Part shown: positions 9,397-17,857 of the stretch, piece by piece | Layout of the letters: the number at the start of each line of letters is the position of its first letter | How positions within the stretch are numbered: position 1 is the first letter of the stretch | Source of the DNA: Rhodoplanes sp. Z2-YC6860 | GTDB taxonomy: Bacteria > Pseudomonadota > Alphaproteobacteria > Rhizobiales > Xanthobacteraceae | Direction of reading: 5' to 3' | NCBI RefSeq assembly: GCF_001579845.1 | Contig: NZ_CP007440.1 | Location: forward strand, 5,664,029-5,728,028 | Length of the DNA: 64,000 nt | Notes under the pieces: generated by a model | Told to the model about the DNA's origin: nothing | Database searches by the model: none | Seen by the model: the letters and a program-made list of their open reading frames with translations, nothing else | Translations under genes and position numbers: made by a program

Positions 9397-9813
9397 ATGA
9401 ATGATCCCGAACCCGAAGAAACCAAGGCTCGACGCTTTGCGGCATTACCGAGATGGAAGCGATGGCTCGTCTACCTCGGCATCATTAACGGCCGCTTCTT
9501 GCTTATGAGCGACGCCGAAAGGCAAACAATCAAGGACGAGCAGACCAGACGATTGTTGGAAGATTGGCCGATATGGAGCAGGTTGCTCGCGACAGCGGGG
9601 CTTGTGGTCGCCGCGATTGCCGGACCCTTGCAATTTTATCTGTCAGGACAATTGACGATTGGATCGAGCAAGCTCGGATGGACCAGAACGATTATTCCCT
9701 CTGAAGAACCGACGCTTTTCGTTACGACGTTGCTTCTTCTAGAGTGCACTTTCGTTTCGATGCTTTATCTCACAACCAAGATTTTCTACTTTAATGGCCA
9801 TCAGTCACGGTGA
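9397..9813 (+). CDS. Small hypothetical membrane protein
   Basis: About 138 residues from the ATG at 9397. A charged N-terminal half (DPEPEETKARRFAALPRWKRW) is followed by two predicted membrane segments, about residues 68-88 (LLATAGLVVAAIAGPLQFYL) and 106-126 (TLFVTTLLLLECTFVSMLYL). No known domain. Base composition is more AT-rich than the surrounding genes. It is separated from the preceding glycosyltransferase by about 155 bases and converges with the sigma-factor-like gene. Confidence 0.55.
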   Translation: MNDPEPEETKARRFAALPRWKRWLVYLGIINGRFLLMSDAERQTIKDEQTRRLLEDWPIWSRLLATAGLVVAAIAGPLQFYLSGQLTIGSSKLGWTRTIIPSEEPTLFVTTLLLLECTFVSMLYLTTKIFYFNGHQSR

Positions 9814-9859
9814 TCGCTTTCATGCTGCCGTCGGGACAAAGCGGATTTGAGTCCACGAC

Positions 9860-10528
9860 CTAAATCTTCGAGCGTCGCGACAGCGCCCCTCGATCGAGCA
9901 GCATTTCGCGAGCTCTGGCCAGGCGCTTGTTCACCACCGAATCCGATGCGCCCGTGACTGCCGCGATCTCGCTGCATGAGAGGCGGATGCATTCACGGAG
10001 AACGATCGTTTCCCGCAAGGAAAGCGGAAGCGAGGCAATGAGTGCTTGAACCGCGGTCTCGGCATTTACGTTTGGCGGCTCGGCGGCGCTCGGGTCGTTC
10101 GCGCTTGCCACCGTCAAAGAAGATTTCTGGTCGCCAAGGTCGCTATCTCCGCGTTGTAAAATCTCCCGGACACAGACCATTCTCAAAATCTTCAGGAGCC
10201 ACAGCTTCGCGGTGGCGTCCCGATAGTCATCGATGTTCATCATCGCTTTCAGATAGCACTCGTGAACGGCGTCTTCGGCGTCGGCGGGCTTGAGCAACAG
10301 AAAGCGCGCATAGGTGTAGAGGTCGTCGAGATGAACGAGCACGACGTCCCGGAGCGGCCGCTCGGTCCGTTTTTCCGGCTTCGCGTCGACAACGGCGTCT
10401 CGCTTGCTTGCCACAACGGCAATCTGTTGTGAGGCCGGCAGGCTGCCGGCACTGCTCGTCACCGAGGTCGTCCGAAGGCTCCGGTGAGAGGCCTTTGCCG
10501 TGTTTTCCAGACAAAGCTGCGTGCGCAT
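9860..10528 (-). CDS. ECF-type (sigma-70 family) RNA polymerase sigma factor
   Basis: About 222 residues from the ATG at 10528. Region 2 is seen as LVHLDDLYTYARFLL, DAEDAVHECYLKAM and LWLLKILRMVCVREI; region 4 as LIASLPLSLRETIVLRECIRLSCSEIAAVTGASDSVVNKRLARARE, a helix-turn-helix of the ECF kind. An N-terminal extension of about 60 residues rich in Ser/Thr/Arg precedes region 2, longer than usual, so the true start could lie further in; an alternative start at 10630 would lengthen it more. No anti-sigma factor is adjacent. Its target promoters are not known; the repeated GGAATAA boxes near 41.2 and 41.9 kb are candidates only by analogy. Confidence 0.75.
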   Translation of the reverse strand: MRTQLCLENTAKASHRSLRTTSVTSSAGSLPASQQIAVVASKRDAVVDAKPEKRTERPLRDVVLVHLDDLYTYARFLLLKPADAEDAVHECYLKAMMNIDDYRDATAKLWLLKILRMVCVREILQRGDSDLGDQKSSLTVASANDPSAAEPPNVNAETAVQALIASLPLSLRETIVLRECIRLSCSEIAAVTGASDSVVNKRLARAREMLLDRGALSRRSKI

Positions 10529-10829
10529 GACCGATACCTGCAATACTTGGTTCCCATGCGCGGGGTGGTATCGGAATCCGGCCCGTGTGGTCTTGGACGG
10601 TCGCGCCAATCGATGGGACACGGGCGACATCCAATGATGCCGGGATCATCCGTTCGGAGGACGGCGCTTCAAATTCCAGGCCTTACAGGGAATGGCGCAT
10701 TCGCTCATAGGGCCGTGACTATCGAACACGCGAAGCCTGATAAGGCGCGAGGCTTTCGGGGACCTGTAGCGCCGGCGGCACTCTCTTGCGCCTGTTCCGA
10801 AACTTTCGCGGTGCTGGATTGGACAAGGC
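10529..10829. other. Divergent intergenic region
   Basis: About 300 bases between the sigma-factor-like gene (-) and the AraC regulator (+). It must carry both promoters, but I could not identify convincing -35/-10 boxes or an operator. Confidence 0.5.
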
Positions 10830-11816
10830 ATGGACGTCACAGCTCATACATCGCCGTATCGTGTGCCGACCTTCACCTATGCGGGACCGCCGGAGGGGCC
10901 TGCTTACGAAGCCTGGCGGGAGGAGTTCTGCCGCCGCTTCTGCCAGCTCGATGCGGAAACGGCCACGGCCGACCGCATCGAATGCACTGTCGAGATCAGC
11001 CAGGCTGGCCCCCTGTCCTTCGGCACGGCCCATGGCTCGTCCGGAAGCTTCGTTCGCACCCGGCCTCTGCTTTCGGACGGCCATGACGATCTTGTTTTGC
11101 TGACAGCCATCAAGGGCGATGCTCTTGCAGTTCAGCGCGGCCGCAGCATCGAACTCCGGCCATCGGAAATGTGCCTGACCTCGCTCGACCACATCGGCGA
11201 GAGCCGTCTGAGCGAAGGCGGCCGCTACACGGCCCTGCGCATGCCGCGCCGCGATCTGATGGCGTTGTCCAGGAACATCGAGGACAAGCTCGCGAGACCG
11301 CTTCAGGGAAGCGCCGCCCTGAAACACTTCATCAGCGAGTATTTTGCGTTGTGCGCCGGGACGGCCCCTGCCCTCGACCTCACCGTCCAGCACGTGATGG
11401 CGCGGCAAATGATGGAGCTGGTCGCGCTCCTGGCGGAAACCGGCGGCGATGCGCCGTCTCGGACTTCCGGCAACGGCTTCGGCACGGCGCGCCTTCAGCT
11501 CATCCAGACTCAAACGCTCGAGAACCTTCATGACTGCGGCCTGACCATCGCGTCGGTCGCACGTCGTGCCTGCTTGAGCCCCAGGCAGGTGCAACGGTTG
11601 TTCGAGCAGACCGGCTCGACGTTTTCGGAATTCCTCCTCGAGCAGCGCCTGCTGCTCGCACATCGCCGCTTGTCCGCCGCCGGCACGAGACGGAATAAGA
11701 TCAGCACGATCGCGTTCGATGCCGGCTTCAGCGATCTGTCCTATTTCAACCGCAGCTTCCGGAAACGGTTCGGCATGACGCCGTCCGAATGGCGGGACGA
11801 TCAGGTCTTTGCCTAA
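10830..11816 (+). CDS. AraC-family transcriptional regulator
   Basis: A 328-residue regulator. The N-terminal 200 residues resemble the AraC-binding-like (AraC_binding_2) sensor domain, including ALRMPRRDLMALSRNIEDKLARP. The C-terminal 100 residues carry two helix-turn-helix units: LTIASVARRACLSPRQVQRLF and ISTIAFDAGFSDLSYFNRSFRKRFG, ending with the conserved MTPSEWR. Such proteins typically activate catabolic or stress genes in response to a small ligand. It is divergent from the sigma factor; no obvious target operon sits next to it. Confidence 0.9.
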   Translation: MDVTAHTSPYRVPTFTYAGPPEGPAYEAWREEFCRRFCQLDAETATADRIECTVEISQAGPLSFGTAHGSSGSFVRTRPLLSDGHDDLVLLTAIKGDALAVQRGRSIELRPSEMCLTSLDHIGESRLSEGGRYTALRMPRRDLMALSRNIEDKLARPLQGSAALKHFISEYFALCAGTAPALDLTVQHVMARQMMELVALLAETGGDAPSRTSGNGFGTARLQLIQTQTLENLHDCGLTIASVARRACLSPRQVQRLFEQTGSTFSEFLLEQRLLLAHRRLSAAGTRRNKISTIAFDAGFSDLSYFNRSFRKRFGMTPSEWRDDQVFA

Positions 11817-11899
11817 AGTGCGCCCATCTCTGGGCAGCTCATGACGTCGTGTTCGGCTTTGCTTCGGAAGATGCCGCGCAAGCCTGGATCGAAGCCGGC

Positions 11900-12103
11900 C
11901 TACTGCTCTTTCCGCTTCCAGACCTGTGAGTCGCGTTCCAACAGATCATCAACTCGCCGGATGAGCCTGCGCGAATTGTCGATCACCTTCCGGGACTCCA
12001 GGCCGATTGTCCGCATATCGGTGCAGACATCGGCGTCGCGCTTGGCTATCGCTTTTCGTCGCGGCTCGAATGCTCGCATGGTTGCCCAAAATGCATCCGA
12101 CAT
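11900..12103 (-). CDS. Small conserved-looking basic protein, unknown function
   Basis: A 67-residue ORF starting at the ATG at 12103, preceded by a good ribosome site (GGGAGC, spacing about 6). The protein, MSDAFWATMRAFEPRRKAIA at its start, is highly charged and helical with no membrane segment or domain I recognise. A longer frame exists upstream but contains low-complexity sequence without a start context. The call rests on the ribosome site and plausible composition only. Confidence 0.45.
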   Translation of the reverse strand: MSDAFWATMRAFEPRRKAIAKRDADVCTDMRTIGLESRKVIDNSRRLIRRVDDLLERDSQVWKRKEQ

Positions 12104-12261
12104 AGTGCGCTCCCTGTCTCTACAGGCGGGAGCGCAGGAGCGTCTCTCAGCCACCGGCGCCTGCAGGCATGGAGCCGCTGCTGGTGATGGCACTACAATG
12201 CCGCAGAACGAACTTTGGTTCCAATTGCATTGTCCGATACCCGTCATATCCGGCGTGGCTA

Positions 12262-12301
12262 GAAAAAAAGGACCCACCATCCCAAATCTTGGTAGTGGGT
12301 C
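12262..12301 (-). terminator. Rho-independent terminator of the cyclase gene
   Basis: Reading the - strand, GACCCAC (12301-12295) pairs with GTGGGTC (12277-12271), with further pairing inside the loop, and is followed by CTTTTTTTCTAG. It lies about 120 bases beyond the stop of the cyclase-TPR gene. The rest of 12104-12419 holds no gene I can support. Confidence 0.75.
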
Positions 12302-12419
12302 AGTTTGCTTGCGTAGCGGACATCATTTTCGAGTTGGCTTCGCGCCGTAAGCGGACTTGAGCAAACGCAGCATGTGCCGTGCGATGATCTCGTCGGCCGA
12401 CGGCGATCAAATCTTTTCT

Positions 12420-14933
12420 TCAGCGAGCCGCCTCCCGCCAGACTTTTGCAAGGCGGCTTCTGATCTCGTCACCCGTATATGGCGTCAGCGTGCGGATATG
12501 CTCGTCGGAGAGCTTCTGGTCGCCACTCTTCAAGATTGCGACCAACGGCTCACCTTTCTCCAAGGATATCTTCATCTCTTTCGCCGCCTCATCCTTCCGA
12601 CCAAGCTCACTGAGGGTCGCCACGAGGTACGAGCGGGCCGGCCTGAAATTGTTGTTTTTCGCAAGGGCCGCCCGAAGGTGCTTCTCGGCCTCCTCAAAAC
12701 GTTGCCTGGCGGCGTCAGGGTCCTTTGCCGAGGTCAGCACGCCCCACACGTAATAAGCCTGGCCGCGGTGGTAGTCGTAAAAGAACGGATAGATCGGATT
12801 ATGAGCAATAGCTTCTTGCGACTTGCGAAGCGCTTCTTCCGGTTTCTCCATATAGATCAGCACATGCGCCCATAAGGCATAGCCATCTGCGTAGTTGTGA
12901 TTGCGTTGGACCGCTTCCTCTGCCGCCTGCCTGGCCTCCTCATGTTTCTCCCTGTACAGGAGAACCCACCCAATTTGTTCGAGCGCATATGGTAACGACG
13001 GCTTGGGCTCGAGCTCCTTTCTTGCCAGCTCAACCGCCTTTTGCGCCATGCGATAGGCCAGTTCCTCCGAGGTCTGGGGATCCTTACTCCACCTCCCGTT
13101 GGAATCCTGCCGATGGGTCGCGGCCAGAATCGCGTACGCTCTTGAAAACTCGGGGTCCAGGCTAATGGCTTTCTCGAAAAGGCTCCGCGCTTCCGCATTG
13201 TCCTTGGGCGTGAAGCGCCGATAGAGCTCTGCCCCGCGCATGAAATATTCCCAGGCCACCGGATTGCTCGTGTATGGCCGCCCCATATTTTTTTCCTCCT
13301 CTTTCGTTAGCTTCACCGCCAGTGCACTCGTGATCCGCCGGGCGATCTCCTCCTGCACGCCGAAAACGTCGTGCAATTCCCGATCGTAGTACTGCGCCCA
13401 CACGTGATAGCCCGTGTTGCCGTCGATCAGCTGTGCCGTGATCCGAAGCCGGTTGTCGGCTTTGCGCACGCTCCCCTCGACGACATATCGCACCCCTAAC
13501 TCTCGGCTCACTTGCTCAATTCTGATCGCCCTGCCCTTGAATGTGTAAACGGAGTTGCGCGCGATCACGAACAGCCCAGTGAGCCTGGAGAGCTCCGTAA
13601 TGAGATCCTCGGTCATCCCGTCGCTGAAGTATTCCTGCTCGGGGTCGCTGCTCATATTGAGAAAGGGGAGCACGGCGATCGAGCGCTTGTCCGGCAGCGG
13701 AGCTGGGGCCTGCGCCTCGCGGATGACCTGCGATAGGGAGTACCGTTGAGAGACCGATTGCCAGAGTTGTTCCCCGCCCCCGAGCAGCAGGACCAGCAGC
13801 GCGGCCGCAGCCAGGCTCCATCGCAGCCTGGATCTGGCGGCGCGCGGTTTCTGCTGGATGACCGCAGGGATCGGTCCCCCTGAACTTGTCCGTATGCGGT
13901 ATACGCGTACTGGCCGCGCGATGTTCTTGAGCTGCTGCTCGCCCGCGTCCTCAAACACGATGTCGAGCTTGCCCTTCACGTCCTCCTGTACCCGGCCGGA
14001 AACGCAAATTCCCCCAGGCTCCGCCAGCGCCTCCAAGCGTGCCGTTATGTTGACGGCATCGCCCCAGAAGTCGCCGCCGTCGATGATGAGCTCCCCGAAG
14101 TTGATGCCCATGCGGAATTCGATTCGCTTGTCGTGCGGCACTTCGGCGTTGCGCGCCGCCATCCCGCGCTGCACCTCGACGGCACAGCGCACGGCGTCTA
14201 CGACGCTTGCAAATTCCACAAGCACTCCATCGCCGATCACTCTCACGATCCGCCCGTGAAACTCCTTGATCTTGGGCTCGATGAGACCGTGCCAGTGTCC
14301 CTTCCACTGGGCGAGCGTGCCCTCCTCGTCGTTTTCCACGAGGCGGCTATACCCGGCAACATCGGCGGCAAGCATGGCTGTGAGCTGTCGTTCCGCTCCA
14401 GTCCTGCTCTTGCCAAGCTGAACGCGGTAAACCCTCACAGGCTGCGCGATGTTTTCGAGCTGTCGCTCGCCAATATCCTGGTAAGCGAGATCAATTTGTC
14501 CGCTGACCTCTTCGTAAACTTTGCTGGAGACGCAGATGCCGCCGGGCTCTGCGATGGCCTCCAGCTTTGCAGCCACGTCGATGCCGTCACCATGGACACG
14601 GACTTTGTCGTCGACCAGTTCGCCGATATTCACGCCGATGCGAAACTCCATGCACCGTTCTGGCTCGATGCCGACATTGCGCTCAGCCATCATGGATTGG
14701 ATCGCGACCGCGCACTTGACCGCGTTCACGGCGTTTGGGAATTCGGCAAGAATGCCGTCGCCAGCATCGATGACGCGCCCGCCAGATTCGACAACCATCG
14801 GAACGATGACGGCTTGATGCCCTTCGAGATCACACGCGGTGTGCGCCTCGTCTGCACCCACCAACGCGCTAAACCCGGCGATGTCAGCCGCGAGAATAGC
14901 GCTTAGCCGCCGTTCCACACGGGCTTCGGCCAT
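12420..14933 (-). CDS. Tandem class III cyclase domains fused to membrane span, TolB-like domain and TPRs
   Basis: About 837 residues from the ATG at 14933 (starts at 14942 and a GTG at 14969 are possible; no strong ribosome site decides). Order: class III cyclase domain 1 (residues about 8-175), cyclase domain 2 (about 180-350), one membrane span (about 372-388), a TolB-N/CadC-like domain starting SIAVLPFLNMSSDPEQEYF, and TPRs in the last 280 residues. Domain 2 keeps both metal aspartates (D191, D235) and the transition-state pair N295/R299 in VNITARLE. Domain 1 keeps the aspartates (D17, D59) but has D119 and K123 in IDVAAKLE. Family knowledge: N and R at these positions are needed for cyclisation, so domain 1 is probably weak or regulatory. 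Rhizobial relatives usually carry a single cyclase domain. Confidence 0.9.
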   Translation of the reverse strand: MAEARVERRLSAILAADIAGFSALVGADEAHTACDLEGHQAVIVPMVVESGGRVIDAGDGILAEFPNAVNAVKCAVAIQSMMAERNVGIEPERCMEFRIGVNIGELVDDKVRVHGDGIDVAAKLEAIAEPGGICVSSKVYEEVSGQIDLAYQDIGERQLENIAQPVRVYRVQLGKSRTGAERQLTAMLAADVAGYSRLVENDEEGTLAQWKGHWHGLIEPKIKEFHGRIVRVIGDGVLVEFASVVDAVRCAVEVQRGMAARNAEVPHDKRIEFRMGINFGELIIDGGDFWGDAVNITARLEALAEPGGICVSGRVQEDVKGKLDIVFEDAGEQQLKNIARPVRVYRIRTSSGGPIPAVIQQKPRAARSRLRWSLAAAALLVLLLGGGEQLWQSVSQRYSLSQVIREAQAPAPLPDKRSIAVLPFLNMSSDPEQEYFSDGMTEDLITELSRLTGLFVIARNSVYTFKGRAIRIEQVSRELGVRYVVEGSVRKADNRLRITAQLIDGNTGYHVWAQYYDRELHDVFGVQEEIARRITSALAVKLTKEEEKNMGRPYTSNPVAWEYFMRGAELYRRFTPKDNAEARSLFEKAISLDPEFSRAYAILAATHRQDSNGRWSKDPQTSEELAYRMAQKAVELARKELEPKPSLPYALEQIGWVLLYREKHEEARQAAEEAVQRNHNYADGYALWAHVLIYMEKPEEALRKSQEAIAHNPIYPFFYDYHRGQAYYVWGVLTSAKDPDAARQRFEEAEKHLRAALAKNNNFRPARSYLVATLSELGRKDEAAKEMKISLEKGEPLVAILKSGDQKLSDEHIRTLTPYTGDEIRSRLAKVWREAAR

Positions 14934-15793
14934 AGTCAACATGCCGCACCGCCGAACAGCGTCATGCACTCGCGCTGCCGCAGGTCGAACATCAGGCAGC
15001 CCCTTGCCTTCGCCTGGCCTATGGGCAGTCTACCGCAGGTTCGGCCAGTTGCAGAGTGGGGACCAAGTCGTTGGAGTCCGGCTGAATTGTCACAAATCCG
15101 ATGCGTCGTACGCGAGATGCAAATTCGATGCTCGCAATGCGCGGTATCTCGTACTATTGACGCATATATTTGTTCATGATAGGTTCTGATTTGCCTCGCT
15201 TACTGAGGGCGTCGTCTAGAGACGTCTATTTGGCGGAGCGGGGTGTGGCGCCTGCAGGCGTGGCTCGTGACCACGTCCCAGGGTGTGAGGTCATCGTCCG
15301 TCCCCGATGAGGGGGCCGCCTTCAGTGGCAGGGCGCGGTCGGGTGAAAGCGGGCGCAAATGCCCCTGGAGCATGGTGGGTGAAAGCCCAGCCGGTCCGAT
15401 CGAATCTCGAACGGTGGCCTCGCAATAAATCGCCACAGTGGAGCGCCGGGAGGCGAGCGGACCTGATCGCAAAGGTCCGCGGGCGCCCTCGCAAAGCGCC
15501 CAGATATCTGCGCCGTCTCGGCGCTCCGCTCCCTCACTCTGTGAGGGGAAGGAAAAAGAGAGAGGCGCTGGCCCCGCGCCTGATCTGAAGGGGCCGATGA
15601 ATCACGCCTGGATGGATGTTGGGATGACGCGTGCGAGCGCGGACTGTTTGACATGTGAATCTGAATCGCTGCGCCGCCGGCGATCCTCGACCGGGCAGTT
15701 CCCCGGAAGGCGTCGGCTCATGACGTTCCGCCAGCGACCGAATAAGGTCATGATAGGCGGCGATAAGAAGCATAACGAATTCGGGAGTACGCC
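14934..15793. other. 860-base stretch with no convincing gene
   Basis: All open frames here are short, lack ribosome sites and show no familiar protein. From about 15190 to 15600 the sequence is GC-rich with several local palindromes: CGCCTGCAGGCG at 15249-15260, GGGCGC/GCGCCC around 15481-15500, and a 7-bp hairpin CCCTCAC-TCT-GTGAGGG at 15531-15547. This resembles a degenerate dispersed repeat or a structured RNA more than a gene. The 3' end must hold the promoter of the TctC gene at 15794, and the 5' end that of the cyclase. Confidence 0.5.
15531..15547. repeat. Short hairpin element, possible dispersed repeat
   Basis: CCCTCAC and GTGAGGG form a perfect 7-bp stem around TCT. It is not followed by a T-run on either strand, so it is not a classic terminator. 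Similar gagaggg/ccctct hairpins are common intergenic elements in Bradyrhizobium-like genomes, but I could not find a second copy in this window. Confidence 0.4.
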
Positions 15794-16768
15794 ATGATCA
15801 GCCGACGCGCGCTGCTCGCGGCCGGTGCCGTTTGCGGCACAGCCCTGGTCACACGAGCACGGGCGGAAGGCTTCCCGGATCGCCCGATCCGCATGATCGT
15901 GCCGTTTGCGCCGGGCGGCCCGGTCGACGTCATGGCGCGTCTCGTCGCCCAGCCGCTCGGCGGCGTCCTCGGCCAGCCTGTCGTGGTCGAGAACCGCGGC
16001 GGCGCCTCGGGCGGTATCGGCTCGAAGATCGTCGCGTCGGCCGCGCCGGACGGCTCCACGCTTCTTTGTGGCAACATCAGCTCGCTGGTGATCCAGCCGA
16101 TCACCACCAACAGCCGCGACTTCGACCTGTTCAAGTCGTTCGTGCCGGTGGCGCGGCTGTCGCAGAACGTCGAGGTGCTGGCGGTGGCGCCAAACTTTCC
16201 CGCCAGCACGGTGCGCGAGCTCATCGCCTACGCCAAGGCCCACCCCGGCGAACTCAATTACGGTTCGGGTGGCGTCGGCAACATCAGTCAGCTCGCCGCG
16301 GAACTGTTCCGGCTGCGCACCGGCATCGACATTGTCCACGTGCCGTTCAAGGGCGCGTCGGAGGTCTACACCGCGATCCTCGGCGGCCAGGTGCAGATGT
16401 ATTTCGGCGATATCGGCGGCATGCTGCCGCTGATCAACGAGAAGCGGCTCAAGGCGCTGGCGCTGTCCGGCGCGACGCGCTCGCGGGAGCTGCCCGATCT
16501 GCCGACGATGATCGAAAGCGGCGTGCCGGACTATCAGGTCTCGACCTTCATCGGCGTCATGGCGCCCGCCGGAACGCCGCCCGCGGTGGTGACGCAGCTC
16601 AACCGCACGATCAATCACAGTCTTGGCACGCCGGAGGTGGCCGCCGTCGCGGCCAAGCTCAACGCCGACCTGACGCCGCTGTCGCCGGAGGATTTCGGGG
16701 CGTTTCTCTACAAAGAATACGACAAATGGTCCGATGTCGTGCGCGCCGCCGGCATCAAGATTGAATGA
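15794..16768 (+). CDS. TctC/Bug-family periplasmic solute-binding protein
   Basis: A 324-residue binding protein: signal peptide MISRRALLAAGAVCGTALVT ending at ARA-E, then FPDRPIRMIVPFAPGGPVDVMAR, VVVENRGGASGGIGSK and the D-x-x-x-SFVPVARLS region, all usual for TctC proteins that bind carboxylates in the periplasm. The ATG at 15794 has GGGAG eight bases upstream. It begins a + strand cluster of TctC, TctC, amidohydrolase, TctC; the spacing to the next gene is about 68 bases. The substrate is unknown. Confidence 0.9.
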   Translation: MISRRALLAAGAVCGTALVTRARAEGFPDRPIRMIVPFAPGGPVDVMARLVAQPLGGVLGQPVVVENRGGASGGIGSKIVASAAPDGSTLLCGNISSLVIQPITTNSRDFDLFKSFVPVARLSQNVEVLAVAPNFPASTVRELIAYAKAHPGELNYGSGGVGNISQLAAELFRLRTGIDIVHVPFKGASEVYTAILGGQVQMYFGDIGGMLPLINEKRLKALALSGATRSRELPDLPTMIESGVPDYQVSTFIGVMAPAGTPPAVVTQLNRTINHSLGTPEVAAVAAKLNADLTPLSPEDFGAFLYKEYDKWSDVVRAAGIKIE

Positions 16769-16836
16769 GCCGGCGCGGCCGTTACGATGGAATCATCATG
16801 CGGCAAAAGAACCGCCGCGACATGAGGGAGGCGGCC

Positions 16837-17820
16837 ATGGTCGGCAGGCGAGCGCTGCTGACAGGAGGCATCGCGCTTTGCGTCGCGTTCAGCGCGGGTT
16901 TTGCCGTGCCCGCCCTCGCCCAGTCCTATCCCGACAAACCGGTCAAGATGATCGTGCCGTTCCCGGCCGGCGGGCCGATCGACACCATGGCCCGCCTCAC
17001 GGCAGCGGACCTCGGCACACGGCTCAGCCAGCAGGTCATCGTCGAGAACCGTCCCGGCGCAGGCTCGACCATCGGCTTCAAGGCGGCGGCCTCGGCCGAG
17101 CCCGACGGCTATACGCTGCTGTTCGGCTCATCCGGCTCGCTCGCCATAGTGGACGCGCTCTATCCGAGCCTCGATGTCAATCCGCTGAAGCACTTCACCA
17201 CGGTCGCGACCACCTCGCTCCTGCCCCACATCATGGTGGTCGGGCCGAGCGTGCCGGCCAAGACCGTTGGCGAGCTCATCGCCTATGCCAGGGCCAACCC
17301 GGGCAAGCTCAACTACGGCGCGGGTCTCGGCACGCCGCCGCATCTTCTTTCGACGCTGTTCAAGACCCAGGCCGGCCTCGATGTCACCTACGTGCCCTAC
17401 AAGGGGTCGGCGCCGTCGGTGACCGACCTGCTCGCAGGCCAGACCCATTTCACCATCGACGGCATGCTGATCCTCATTCCGCAGGTCAAGCAGGGCAAGC
17501 TTCGCCCCCTCGCCGTCGCGCGGCCGGAGCGCTGGCCGGATCTGCCGGACGTTCCGACCTTCGTCGAGTCAGGGTTTCCCGACCTGATCGTTGACGCCTG
17601 GACCGGCGTCGTCGCGCCGAAGGGCACGCCGGCGCCGATCATCGACAAGCTCAACGCCGCGATCAACGAAGGCCTGCGCACACCGGAGACCAAGACCGCG
17701 CTCAGCCATTTCAGCGCGCTGCCGAAGGCCAGCTCGCCCGCCGAATTCGACGCATTTCTCCGCGATCAGCTCACGAAATGGGCCGCAATGGTAAAGCTCG
17801 CCGGCGCCAAAGGCGAATAG
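16837..17820 (+). CDS. TctC/Bug-family periplasmic solute-binding protein
   Basis: About 327 residues from the ATG at 16837, chosen because GAGGGAGG lies just upstream and the signal peptide (RRALLTGGIALCVAFSAGF to ALA-Q) then starts correctly; an in-frame ATG at 16765 would add 24 charged residues and overlap the previous stop. Signatures: YPDKPVKMIVPFPAGGPIDT, VIVENRPGAGSTIGFKAA, A-EPDGYTLLFG and VPYKGSAPSVTDLLAGQ. It is a separate paralogue of the protein encoded just upstream, not a recent copy. It is likely in the same transcript as the amidohydrolase 37 bases downstream. Confidence 0.9.
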   Translation: MVGRRALLTGGIALCVAFSAGFAVPALAQSYPDKPVKMIVPFPAGGPIDTMARLTAADLGTRLSQQVIVENRPGAGSTIGFKAAASAEPDGYTLLFGSSGSLAIVDALYPSLDVNPLKHFTTVATTSLLPHIMVVGPSVPAKTVGELIAYARANPGKLNYGAGLGTPPHLLSTLFKTQAGLDVTYVPYKGSAPSVTDLLAGQTHFTIDGMLILIPQVKQGKLRPLAVARPERWPDLPDVPTFVESGFPDLIVDAWTGVVAPKGTPAPIIDKLNAAINEGLRTPETKTALSHFSALPKASSPAEFDAFLRDQLTKWAAMVKLAGAKGE

Positions 17821-17857
17821 ACAACCGCAAACCACAAACAAACGAAAAGGGGATGGC

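Noticed and set aside
15190-15660. Several short ORFs of 60-110 residues on both strands
   Set aside because: No ribosome sites, no signal or domain, and they overlap one another in all frames.
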